The translations under genes and the position numbers were made by a program. Below are positions 1 through 9,818 of a stretch of 64,000 bases of DNA, one piece after another; position 1 is the stretch's first letter; every line of letters starts with the position of its first letter. Source of the stretch: Biscogniauxia marginata (lineage: Eukaryota > Ascomycota > Sordariomycetes > Xylariales > Xylariaceae); the NCBI GenBank assembly GCA_022695795.1, contig MU404086.1, positions 124,001 to 188,000 of the forward strand, written 5' to 3'. The notes under the pieces were generated by a model. The model saw nothing but the letters and a program-made list of their open reading frames with translations, did not search any database and was not told the DNA's origin.

Positions 1-436
1 AATATAATAAATAAATAAAATAAATAAATAAATATAATAAAAATTTAAATTAAAAGAGTTAAGGTGGTAAAGTAATTTAACGTTACTTTACTTAACACTC
101 TTTTTTAAAGTTAAGCTTGACGTAAGGTCTTTCAGCTTGTGGCCCGTGCAACATTCTGGACTTACGCGCCCTTTCGTATTTCGAAGGGCTCACGGAAATA
201 AATACATTCATATTAGCGATCTAATTTGCTAAAACACAACTGAACTATACGCTAAGGGTGATATAAATGTGTTAATCAACCCCGTCTGAGGTGTTCTGGT
301 GGGAAGATCATTGGTATGAGGACCTGACATCGCCTACAGTATCCCGCTTTGTTGTCACCCCTGCCAAATCCTTGTGTGCAGCTTCAACCCAAGGACCAAG
401 ATCTCCGAAGCCACTTCACGTCATATAAAACCGGCT
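1..436. other. AT-rich left edge, no gene seen
   Basis: The first 110 bases are almost pure A/T (ATAA/AAAT runs). They contain an imperfect inverted repeat at about 52-107, listed separately. From about 120 on, base composition becomes ordinary and the stretch probably serves as promoter and 5' leader of the gene starting at 437. I see no coding sequence or RNA gene. Confidence 0.6.
52..107. repeat. imperfect AT-rich inverted repeat
   Basis: GTAAAGTAA at 67-75 is the exact reverse complement of TTACTTTAC at 83-91, with a 7-base loop. The outer flanks AAAAGAGT (52-) and ACTCTTTT (to about 104) also pair with small bulges. It could be a cruciform-forming relic, one end of a small inverted-repeat element, or simple AT-rich palindromic sequence. 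The window edge prevents a decision. Confidence 0.5.
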
Positions 437-3123
437 ATGAATGCATTGCGAAGATCATGCACCCTGTTGGGGCGGAGGTGTGGTCGTGATCGACCTTTTG
501 AGAAGTCATTTTCGACTTCAAGGGCCCCTCCGGCCTCTACCCTCGGTAGACTTGGCGGCTTGAAAGAGATCTTGAGAGTGTCCGAGGAGGTAACCGATGC
601 GTTAGCTACAAACAAACCAGTCGTTGCCCTCGAGACCACCATCTACACTCACGGCGCACTGGGAGATGACCTCGACTTGGAGGGAGTCGTCCGGCGTCAT
701 GGCGGCGTCCCAGCCGTCGTGGGCATCCTGGATGGCCGCCCTACCGTTGGCCTCTTACCCGAAGAAGTGGCACGCATGGTTGAAGGATCGCCGAAGAAGG
801 CATCTCGACGAGACCTCGCCTATCTTGCTGGTATGGTATGTCTACATTTCTGTCATGCTCACGCATCAGCTATACGCTACCTCCCACCTATCTAGAACCC
901 CTTTCTGAACTTGATATTTTTCTAGGGCAGCTTAGGTCATAAAATTCAAGGCGGCACTACAATTGCAGGTACCATGGTTCTAGCACGACTTGCCGGGATT
1001 CGTGTATTCGGCACCGGTGGCCTTGGCGGTGTCCACCGTGGTGGTCATGAATCTCTCGATATTTCTGCCGACTTGACAGAGCTCGGGAGAACGAGAATAG
1101 CAGTGATAAGCAGCGGCTGCAAAGGCTTTCTAGACATTCCTAGAACCCTGGAGTACTTGGAGACCCAGGGTGTGCTCGTGTCGACCTTTGCCGACGGGCG
1201 GACAAATAATGTGGACTTCCCAGCATTCTGGGCTAGAGATAGTGGCGTTAAGAGCCCTTCGGTGGTCTATGATGAGGAACAGGCGGCGGCCATGACCTTA
1301 GCTCAAGAGAGACTTAACATTGAGTCAGGTCTGCTCTTCGCGAACCCGATTCCAGAGGAGTACTCGATCCCAAGGAGCGAGATGGATACGATTATCGAAC
1401 AAGCAGTGCATGAGTCAAACCAACAAGGTGTTCTCGGAAGCGAAAACACGCCATTTATCTTGAACAGGATCAAGGAGCTCACAAATGGTCGGAGTGTGCC
1501 AGCGAACAAGGTTTTAGTACGGGCAAATGTAGAGCGGGCTACTAAGATAGCCGTCGCTGTCTCAAGATTCATCTCAAAGGGCCTAGCAACATCTAGTAAA
1601 CTGTGAGCTCTAAGCTCTCCTCGGAATTCATCAGTTAGTCTAACATATGTGGACCAGTGTGAAGCAGAAACCTCGCCCTAAGCCTTTTGAGAGTAAGCGT
1701 GATTCGAGAAATCAAAAACCAGGGGAGATAAAGGTATGTAGGGATATCTCCGGTTCTAGACATCCACTATGAAAACCTAGGTAGCCAACGACCGAAGGTT
1801 AGGCTTTGCTGAGTGGTTGACATTTGTCACAAGTCAGTCATAAACATTAGCGTTTATGCTGACAACCATAGGTCACCTCGAAAGCCGATATTCTAGTCGC
1901 TGGGTCAGTCGCCGTAGACTTGAGTTGCGACTACGCTGGCGAAGATGCTCATGAAAGCCCATCACCGCATCTTCACACGTCAAACCCTGCACGTATCAGG
2001 CAGTCGATTGGAGGTGTTGGTCATAATGTGGCACTCGCAGCCCACAGGGTCAGCCAGCGCACCAAGGTACGGCTTTGCAGCATGATTGGCGATGACCTGT
2101 AAGTCACGTACTTGACTTAGTCTCCAAGAAATACTCTCTAATTATCTACAAAGAGCTGGCTCGGCCGTCCTGGCGTCCCTGCAGTCGTGTGGAATGGATA
2201 CTTCATGCATACGACAGTTAAGTCACGAGCACCATCCAGGCAGCCGAACAGCTCAATATGTGGCAGTCAATGATTCCAGCAAAAATCTTTTCGTTGCTAT
2301 GGCAGACATGGACATATTCACGATAGATTCAGCGCCATCTGATTGGAACGCTGCCATAGCCGATTCCAAGCCCAAATGGCTTGTAGTAGATGGGAACTGG
2401 AGCGATCGAGGTATTCGAGCCTGGATGCATGCAGGTAAGCGACACCATGCGCAGGTTGCATTCGAACCCGTTTCGAACGAAAAGTCTACCCGTTTGTTCG
2501 GAGCCGGAAAGGGACTGGAAGGACTTGGGGTCTTCCCAAATGCAACGGTCGACGTTGCAGCGCCGAACCAATATGAGTTGGCATCTATGTACGCAGCTGC
2601 ACAGGAAAATGAATACTTCGATGACTTGCGGTGGTGGAAAGTCATCGATGCATTCGGCATGAATGGAGCGAGAGATCGTTTCGTCAAGCTAACTTCAGCT
2701 AATATGACCGACCACGGCATTCCGCAACAAGCTGTCCAACTCCTACCTTATATCCCAACCATAATAACCAAGATGGGGAGTTACGGATCTCTGTTGACGA
2801 CTATTCTAAAGAAGGACGATCCACGACTTCACGACGTTGCATCTAGGCCTTTTATTCTCTCGAGGTCTCTCATTAACCATCCAGCCGTGGGAGGAGTCTA
2901 TATGAGAGTATTCCCGCCAGTAGAACAAGTCGAAGATGTTGTGTCTGTGAATGGAGTTGGCGATACCTTCTTAGGAGTACTCATTGCCGGCCTGGCTCAA
3001 GGGGGAAAGATCGAGAAGCTCATCGACGTCGCCCAGAGAGCGGCGGTCATGACACTCCGCAGCCCACAATCCGTAGCTAAGAACCTGGGCGACCTAGAAA
3101 GTAAACTGCATTCTGCTATATAG
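437..3123 (+). CDS. pseudouridine-5'-phosphate glycosidase / PfkB kinase fusion protein
   Basis: The spliced model is 437-835, 926-1602, 1658-1733, 1872-2098 and 2154-3123, giving 782 aa. All junctions keep phase, and branch-like CTAAC and CTGAC sit before the second and third acceptors. Residues about 40-360 are an IndA/PsuG-type glycosidase. Visible motifs are ALETT near residue 70, FGTGGLGGVHRG near 160-171, and SSGCK near 191-195, whose Lys matches the catalytic Schiff-base lysine of the family. A short basic linker (exon 3) leads to a PfkB sugar kinase from about residue 388, with GGVGHNVA near 431 and NGVGDTF near 726, where the Asp is the catalytic base. In this family the kinase makes pseudouridine 5'-phosphate from pseudouridine and ATP, and the glycosidase splits it to uracil and ribose 5-phosphate. 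The Arg/Ser-rich N-terminus could be a mitochondrial presequence (inference). The first in-frame ATG is at 437; reading frame upstream of it lacks an ATG. Confidence 0.88.
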
Positions 3124-3594
3124 CCGCGAAAGCGACGCCGCTAATTGCGTTGTGCAGTTAGGGCTAATATGGTATGAGATTGTCAATCTTCAAGCTCTAC
3201 AATCAGGATGGTTTGTTCACTTGAACCCCTAATATCAAATTTTGGAACATGAATGACCCTGTTAGTTGCATATGCTACTAATCAGGATATCCGTCTTAGC
3301 GTTTTGCTATCGCGAGTCCGGATTGGCCGGCATGAATGATACCCCACAGGGCTGCTGTACAATAGCGGAGATATTTGCAAGGCTGTGTGGGCCAGCCTGA
3401 CGTTTATCCGGAGTAGATTAGTTTAGTCGCGAATTGCGTTCCGCTAGCTTTTGCACAATCCATCCACATTAAAAATCCATTCCTTTTGTTGTTGGTCGTC
3501 CGTGAAAACAGCTGTATATTGAGAAAAAAAGTTCCCGTTGACGTTTAATCGCATTGGAATCTTCACTTCAACAAGAAAACTGACGTTTCCCACA
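3124..3594. other. intergenic, promoter of UTP18
   Basis: This stretch of 471 bases lies between the fusion gene and UTP18. It contains no ORF with family resemblance and no repeat. It probably carries the terminator of the left gene and the promoter of UTP18. Confidence 0.5.
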
Positions 3595-5388
3595 ATGCCT
3601 CCAAAACACGAAGACATACAAATGGATGATGAATATATAGCCTCATCCGGACAGGAGGGCTCCGACTACCCAAGCGACGAAGGTTTAACCCCTCACGAGC
3701 ATCGAGCGCGGATCCTTGAGAAGGATTCGGACGAGGAAGAGCTCGAGCGCTTCGTACTTGGAGACGCTGCCAATTTCCGTGAAAACTTGTTCGAGGATGA
3801 GTCAGCTCTCGATCGGGAAGATTCAGACTTTGATGGATTGGGAGACGATGACGATAAGGAACAAGGGACTGGCTTGGAGGATATGGACGATGCCGACCTC
3901 TTCGCTTTTGATATTGGAGGGGCCCAGACAGACGACGAGCAGCTTGTTGTTGCGCCGATAGCACAAACCCCCCAGGTCATCTCAAAAGATGCCCCAGCAT
4001 GGGAAGATAGCGACGACGAGCTGTTAACGGTTTCCCTTGCCAATGCAAGCCGACTACGAAAGCTCCGGATCAGCGAGGCAGAGGATGTCGTGAACGGGAC
4101 TGAGTATGTTAGGAGGTTGCGACAGCTGTACCTGCGGTTAAATCCTCTCCCTCAGTGGGCTCAAGATGCGAAACAGCGGCCGGCGAAGCGCTGTAGCCGG
4201 TCATCTGCGGCCTCCGATGATTCGGGAGCATCAGACGAGGCGGCTAGTGGTGACGATGGTGAGATACCAACACTGCCATTTGACCAGTTCCTCCGTGATG
4301 CTCGTGCTATGAATGGCAGTACATCTACCAAGGCGAGGAAACTTCGACCAGAAGTCATTAATATTCAGAGATTGCGAGATATACCCGATATCCACAAAGA
4401 CGCAGTTACTTCGCTCGCCTTCCATCCAAAATACCCCATTTTACTATCGTCCAGCACGTCATCAATGTTACATATACACCATATCGCGCCAACAGCGCAC
4501 CCGACGCCAAACCCTCTCTTGACATCAGCTCAAGTCGAGCACGTACCTGTTCGTAGGGCTGAATTCCTATTGCCAGATGGCGATATGATATTCTTCGCAG
4601 GTCGGCGCCAATATATCCATTCTTGGGACCTATCTACCGGTACAGTACAGAAAACAAGTAAGCTTCTAGGTCATCACCTAGAACAGAAAACGTGGGAGCG
4701 ATTCAGACTGAGCCCGTGTGGCAGATACATGGGATTGATTGCATCGACTCGGAAGGGTGGTGGTGCCATTAACATTCTGAACGTCGTTACTATGCAGTGG
4801 ATTGAAGCCGCCCGGCTAGACAGTAGAGGTGGCGTTGTAGACTTCTGTTGGTGGAGCGACGGGAACGGTCTCACCATTTTAGGCAAGGGAGGCAAGGTAG
4901 GGGAGTATAGTATGACCATGGGCCGTTTCCTCGCAGTTTGGTTTGACGAAGGTTCCAACGGCGGGTCGGCAATAGCCCTTGGTGGCCGCAACGGTCCGGA
5001 ACTTCTTGGTGGTGACAGATGGATAGCTGTTGGACAGAGCAGCGGTGTCGCGAACATCTACGATCGCCATCTGTTGATCCTAGAGTCGGCGGAAGACAAA
5101 TTGAACATCAAGGAACGGCCAGAGCCAACGCGTAGATTCATGCAGTTGAAGACGCCGGTAACGATTTTACGCTTCAGCCCAGACGGCCAACTGCTGGCCT
5201 TCGCCAGCAGATTCAAGACGGACGCGCTGCGGCTTGCTCACCTACCCAGCTGCACCGTCTACCGTAATTGGCCAACACAACAGACACCCCTCGGCAGAAT
5301 AGCGGACGTGGCATTTGGTACGAAGAGCAACATGCTAGCGGTTGGCAATGATGTTGGGAAGATCAGATTGTGGGAAATTAAAAGCTAG
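3595..5388 (+). CDS. utp18: U3 snoRNA-associated protein 18 (SSU processome WD-repeat protein)
   Basis: Intronless, 597 aa from the ATG at 3595. Frame is open upstream of it but without an ATG. Residues 1-250 are acidic and low complexity, with a conserved short LERFVLGD-type element near 50. From about residue 267 (HKDAVTSLAFHP) to the end the protein is a WD40 propeller whose blades include SWDLSTG and a final RLWEIKS. Order and length match Utp18 of fungi, a subunit of the nucleolar small-subunit processome needed for 18S rRNA maturation. The acidic N-terminus of yeast Utp18 is known to carry the exosome-recruiting arch-interaction motif; I cannot place that motif confidently here. It converges on the small gene at 5524-5992 with 135 bases between the stops. 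Confidence 0.93.
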   Translation: MPPKHEDIQMDDEYIASSGQEGSDYPSDEGLTPHEHRARILEKDSDEEELERFVLGDAANFRENLFEDESALDREDSDFDGLGDDDDKEQGTGLEDMDDADLFAFDIGGAQTDDEQLVVAPIAQTPQVISKDAPAWEDSDDELLTVSLANASRLRKLRISEAEDVVNGTEYVRRLRQLYLRLNPLPQWAQDAKQRPAKRCSRSSAASDDSGASDEAASGDDGEIPTLPFDQFLRDARAMNGSTSTKARKLRPEVINIQRLRDIPDIHKDAVTSLAFHPKYPILLSSSTSSMLHIHHIAPTAHPTPNPLLTSAQVEHVPVRRAEFLLPDGDMIFFAGRRQYIHSWDLSTGTVQKTSKLLGHHLEQKTWERFRLSPCGRYMGLIASTRKGGGAINILNVVTMQWIEAARLDSRGGVVDFCWWSDGNGLTILGKGGKVGEYSMTMGRFLAVWFDEGSNGGSAIALGGRNGPELLGGDRWIAVGQSSGVANIYDRHLLILESAEDKLNIKERPEPTRRFMQLKTPVTILRFSPDGQLLAFASRFKTDALRLAHLPSCTVYRNWPTQQTPLGRIADVAFGTKSNMLAVGNDVGKIRLWEIKS

Positions 5389-5523
5389 AAACATCCTCGC
5401 GAACAATAGACAGCAGTTTTCTTCGTGCAAAAAGCACACCCTGATATCTTTCCTGCCCTTGGCCTCTGCCCACAGTCCTTCAGGCCCTGTAGTGTCACAC
5501 TGTCAGGCATCTTGTCACATCAT

Positions 5524-5992
5524 TTACCGGCCTCTCTTCTCTCCGTGGTGTAGGATGTGTGCGAGGAGCCGTCTGAGGGGGCTTCCTTTCGGAATCAAAT
5601 CTTTCGGATAAGTCTTTTTATGCTTCACAGTGTACTTGGAAAGCTCGGCTTCGCTCCCGAAGTGGTGGACTGGCTTTCCCATCTTGACCGCGTCCAAGAA
5701 GTCTCGTATGTTCACCCACACGCCCTCAAGAGCCTAGTAGGCGCGGTTAGTTAATTACTTGCATCTCAGCCCGGCACCTCCACTCAGGATGTAGGTAGAT
5801 GTGGCTCCTTACCTTGCGGCATTGGGTCTTGCTGGAGTAGCTTTCGCCGTCGAGGCCCAGGTCTGTCAACAGTCGTTGCCAGTCGGCAAGATCGCCGGCC
5901 CCGAAGTATTCATCCCAGTCAGTCACGATCTTCTCTCTGGCGGCGGCGGCAGCGTCCGCACGAGCCTGCTTCTTCGTCTTCTTTCTGCTCAT
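5524..5992 (-). CDS. small conserved fungal protein of unknown function
   Basis: Two exons on the minus strand, 5992-5813 and 5733-5524, with a 79-base intron (GTAAGG...TAG) in phase 0, encode 129 aa. The N-terminus is Lys/Arg/Ala-rich (MSRKKTKKQARADAAAAA). It is followed by a compact region with WDEYFG, DWQRLLTDLGL, SKTQCRK, then after the intron VNIRDFLDAV and a basic tail ending HHGEKRGR. I recall similar small proteins in many ascomycetes, often in several copies, with no assigned role. The basic ends suggest a nuclear or nucleic-acid-binding location, which is only inference. There is no signal peptide or membrane segment. The splice that joins CRK to ALEGVWVN restores a continuous conserved-looking core, which supports the model. 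Confidence 0.75.
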
Positions 5993-7008
5993 GTCGTCAT
6001 GGAAGGGGGTGAGCGCAGGTAGAGGAGCTCTCAGTCAAACTGGGGTCGATGGGCGGAGCAAGTTTTCTGTATGGGTTGTTTATTTATTTGTTTTGGTTTG
6101 GGAAAAAAAAATTATTACATATGTTAGCCTTTCAGCAGTGTTTCATCACGATAGGAGGGGCTAGCCAGAGTTGATTGGGGAACCAAATCAGTCCCTTCGT
6201 GTTGTATCCTACCGTTGAGCAAGGCAACCTTTCAAACGTGTTGCCGGCCCCCCTTTTCCGCCTTCAATTTGACACGCAGATGTAGCCTGCTCTTCCATCC
6301 GGCTAACTGTCTCCCGTTGGTTGGCTGGCTGCAGTATCCCCCCTCGCAGACAAAACAGACAAAGGCGGAGATCCTCTGTACGTACAGTAGGCACACATCT
6401 TCTTGCCGGAGGGCCCTGAAATCCCTATGAAAGGAGAGAATGGGTTTAGATAAGAGTGCATGTATGTATATTTTGGAATTAAGTTATGTGCATAATACAG
6501 AACTTCTAAGAGATTTGGTATCAAGCATGAAAGGGGGACAAAAAGGAACTTCTGGTTTTTGACTTCACACTGTCCAAAGGGTTTTTAATAATACTGTTTT
6601 GGATTGGCTACATATCAGCTATTAAGAAAAGTGATATGTCATAAACATGAAGCAAGCATGCCATATACTTCAAAGCATATCGAGAAAAACAAACTTCTTC
6701 TAAACCTGCCGTTTCTTTTGACAATAAAAAAGATAGTTAGCAGGAAACTTCAATATAAGAGTTTTAATAGCGTTATGGAATTTGGTTAGTTTCGAAAGGG
6801 TGAATCATTTATATCAAAGAGAAGCGATCATGAAATTTTGATACTCGACTTGACGGACTTATGTAATACTCTACGCTACTTGCTTGGCAAGCCCTAGTCA
6901 GCTTGTATAACTTAATAATATATAACAAGCCTGTAACACCCTTTCCTACAGTCCGGACTGCCAAATATCACTTAGATTTATGGCCATGAGTTAGCAGTGG
7001 AAGCCCCC

Positions 7009-7140
7009 TTAAAACTGGTCTCGAACATAACCACTGAGCCATTCCATTGCGGCCCTCACCTCGGCTCCCAGTTGACGGTGCTCGCTAGCGCTGAGTAACA
7101 GTCTAGAATTGGTAAAAGTACCTAAGTATACGCCTATTGC
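7009..7140 (-). pseudogene. possible relic of a 3' exon
   Basis: A minus-strand frame open from 7140 to a TAA at 7011-7009 reads, near its end, ASEHRQLGAEVRAAMEWLSG and then YVRDQF before the stop. The helix-like, charged composition looks coding, unlike the flanks. Possible acceptor AGs lie at the upstream end, but no ATG exon can be linked. I do not recognise a family. Chance is a real alternative for so short a frame. Confidence 0.25.
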
Positions 7141-7612
7141 CTAGGAAGGTCCGCCACAGTCTCTCGTCGATCTGGCCATTTACGACGAGAGAAGAACAAA
7201 AAAAACAAGGGCAGTTGATGCTGTTAAGTACGTCCCATGTCTAGGCTGGTTTCCCTTGAATTAGTCGAGTGAACAGGCTGTCGACGGTCGAAGGCCTACA
7301 GCCCCTGGTCGACGAAAACTACTCGAACTCGGATGGGGTATTTCTATGTAGCGAGGTTCTAGTCCCGGCTTATTATGTCTCCTCCTAAATCTAAAAAGGG
7401 AAGGGGGGTTGGTGGGCCTCTCTTCGTGCCCGAGAGTACTTCCGGAATATGATGCGGATGTCGAAGCTGGAGCCGTGATGGTAGTACTTGACTTGGGCAT
7501 ATAACTTGCATCCCTATTTCCATATTGCCACCGGCCTTAGAGTGCTGTTACTTCACGGCATAGCGTAGGAGTGAGGCTTAATCCTAAGCCAAAACAGTAA
7601 CAGCACGAATAG

Positions 7613-7834
7613 CACGGGTTCGACAACCTATCCCGGAGCACTGATGACTTCTTCATACACGAGATGCTTGCGCTATCTAATATTGGCAGGATCGCGATGG
7701 GTGAGGCCCTATGGACCGCCTCGAACTACCGGGCGTCCGTGTTCTTCTTCGCCGGTAACCAAACGGACCGGCGCCTCTTCGACACCGCGCTCGCGCTGTC
7801 TAACGTGCCCGGCGAATGGGCCACCCTAGGATAA
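7613..7834 (+). pseudogene. orphan 3' exon or gene relic of unknown family
   Basis: After an AG at 7611-7612 there is an open frame to TAA at 7832-7834. It includes an internal ATG at 7664 and reads IAMGEALWTASNYRASVFFF, AGNQTDRRLFDTALALSN, VPGEWATLG, then stop. Codons such as CTC, GCG, GAC and ACC dominate, exactly like the confirmed genes of this window and unlike the surrounding DNA. I could not connect it to an upstream exon and do not recognise the family. It may be the remnant of a decayed gene, a real small protein of 56 aa starting at 7664, or the last exon of a gene I missed. Confidence 0.4.
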
Positions 7835-9067
7835 CAATAGTCATTTTCCAATTGGAATCGACATTTATATTCTATCAACTACTCGTTTTAGATATGATTA
7901 TTTTCGACCGTGGTTACTTGCTTCGAATAAAATAATTACCCCTAAAGACTATAGACAGCTCCTGGTTTCGGTCTCGTTCAGGGGTTGGAACGTCGGTCTT
8001 GGCAGGGGTCTATAGATGTACATACATATGCTCCGTAGTGGATCTCGAGTCTTCACTGGAAGCTGGAAGGGAGTATGGGGCCCCGGGTTATGACATAAGC
8101 AGGCATTGATTATGGGAACTGTTTTATGGGTAAGTTCCAGATAGGGTAGCTACTGATTCGAGGTTGCAGTAGCGCAGTTCTCGTGGTCCAACGGTAACGA
8201 GGTGGCGTAATCAGAAGACTACCTATTGATCAGTAACGGTTCCCCAAGCCTTCCATGTGTGCGTATCTACGCAATGATTCTCACGCACCCGATATTAGTT
8301 ATCTACCGGTTAATATAGCGACTCAGCCGCACTGGCCATGTCTTATCACACTTGCTGACTCGTTGCATAGCTGATCGTACCTCACAGAGACGTCCCGGAT
8401 AACATCGGTTTCACAACTTCTGATGCCCAACGGTCATTTAATTTAGCATTGTGTGGCGAGCGAAAGAGAGGCAGAGAGAGAGAGGCCTCCGCGAGAGCCG
8501 TCTGCCACGTATTTGGCAGAAGAGGCCGATACCGATTCTTTGGCTTGGCAGATGGAACACTCGATATGACGGGCGGCTTCTGACGCCTTCGATAGTGGCT
8601 CCGGAATTCGGGTATGGACACGGTGACACATGTCAGTATCTTGAATGGTGTAGAAGTGGAGGGTCTCTCCTCTGTGACCGCCTTGGGTGCGCATCTTGGT
8701 GGATGGTCACACTCTAGGGAGTCTAGGCGGACTGGAGAGTTGCACGTTTGGTGGAGGGAAAAGAAACACGATAGCAAGCGAAATGGGGATGAGGAAACGG
8801 TAATGGGGAAACCTTACATGTACATATACACGTACATTAGCACCTACCTAACCTTAAGTATCTATCTAGTCCCCGCCTAGGTACCTAATGCTAGCTACAT
8901 AACTAGCTCGTGGCTTGTAGAAGGTGGCGGTGCTTAGTACCAACCTTAGGTAAGTAGGTCTTGAACCTAATCTACCCGTCTTATGATATGGAGGTAGTGT
9001 ACGGCACAGTACATTACTTACATTACATCATTACATACATGGAGTACGTCGGGTCCGTACGGAATAG

Positions 9068-9107
9068 TACATACATACATACATACATACATACATACAT
9101 ACATACA
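9068..9107. repeat. TACA tetranucleotide microsatellite
   Basis: Ten perfect TACA units run from 9068 to 9107, flanked by further imperfect TACA-like sequence (9000-9060 and 9108-9126). Confidence 0.95.
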
Positions 9108-9818
9108 CACTTACATATACATACACAGATCTACTGGTAACCTTGATTAGGTAGCCAGCCCGGTCTTACGCCTTTTGATAGCTTATTATTTCCACAGAAC
9201 ACACGAGAAAGCGCGAATCCTTTCACTGCGATGATGGTGTGACTGCGGCTCACGAGTGAGAACTCGGGAAGCTCAGGAACCACATAGCCGGGACCCCGAG
9301 CCATTATAACGCCTCGGCTTACACGAAGAACAGATCATCATGCGACCTTGCCTGCTTGCATCGTATGGCCCGGATTCCACCCCATATCTCATATCAGTCC
9401 ACCCCGTCAGCTCAGTTCACCAATCGCAATAGACAAGAATCCAAAAACGTCCAACGGCGGCAACCGCCCTCATCAGTGACCTGTTCGCTCGGGATTCGCC
9501 CGATGTAGTGCATCCGTTCTAGCCCCCTTGGCCTGGCTGTGCCAGATCAATCTGCGCATCTTCAAGTCACTCGTACCAAAGTACAACCTAAAACGGAACC
9601 ACGTCCTGCATACACAGCATGGCGCTGTCACGTTGCTGAGTGGGATACTTGCGTCTATACCATCACTTTGCGCTGGAATATTCGCTCTGCTGGGTGCGGG
9701 TTTGACTCCCTATTTTTACCTCTCCACGGCATCTCCTCTCTCCTTTTCCCCAGCCTAGGTTTGCTACCATGCTCACCATTCCTTATTGCATAAACTATTA
9801 AACAAACATACCTCCACA

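Larger units (their letters stand above)
5993..9818. other. 3.8 kb gene-poor region with decayed coding fragments
   Basis: No complete gene could be built here. The stretch holds two short coding-like relics (7009-7140 minus, 7613-7834 plus, listed separately), a TACA microsatellite at 9068-9107, clusters of TACCTA/TAGGTA words around 8840-9000, and otherwise featureless sequence. Several ORFs of 60-130 codons between 8380 and 8880 overlap on both strands and lack coding character. The last few hundred bases probably form the promoter of the gene at 9819. Confidence 0.55.

Noticed and set aside
7610..7635. GGGTTCGACAACC as a possible tRNA T-loop
   Set aside because: The flanking five bases do not pair, and the sequence is better explained as part of the coding-like frame at 7613-7834.
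8170..8250. tRNA-like stretch (TTCTCGTGGTCCAACGGT followed later by AGTAACGGTTC) resembling tRNA-Gln boxes
   Set aside because: The A-box-like part fits, but no acceptor stem, anticodon arm or T stem can be paired and the spacing is wrong. At most a degenerate relic.
8382..8880. Overlapping ORFs of 60-130 codons on both strands
   Set aside because: They overlap in several frames, use poor starts, show no coding bias and no family resemblance.
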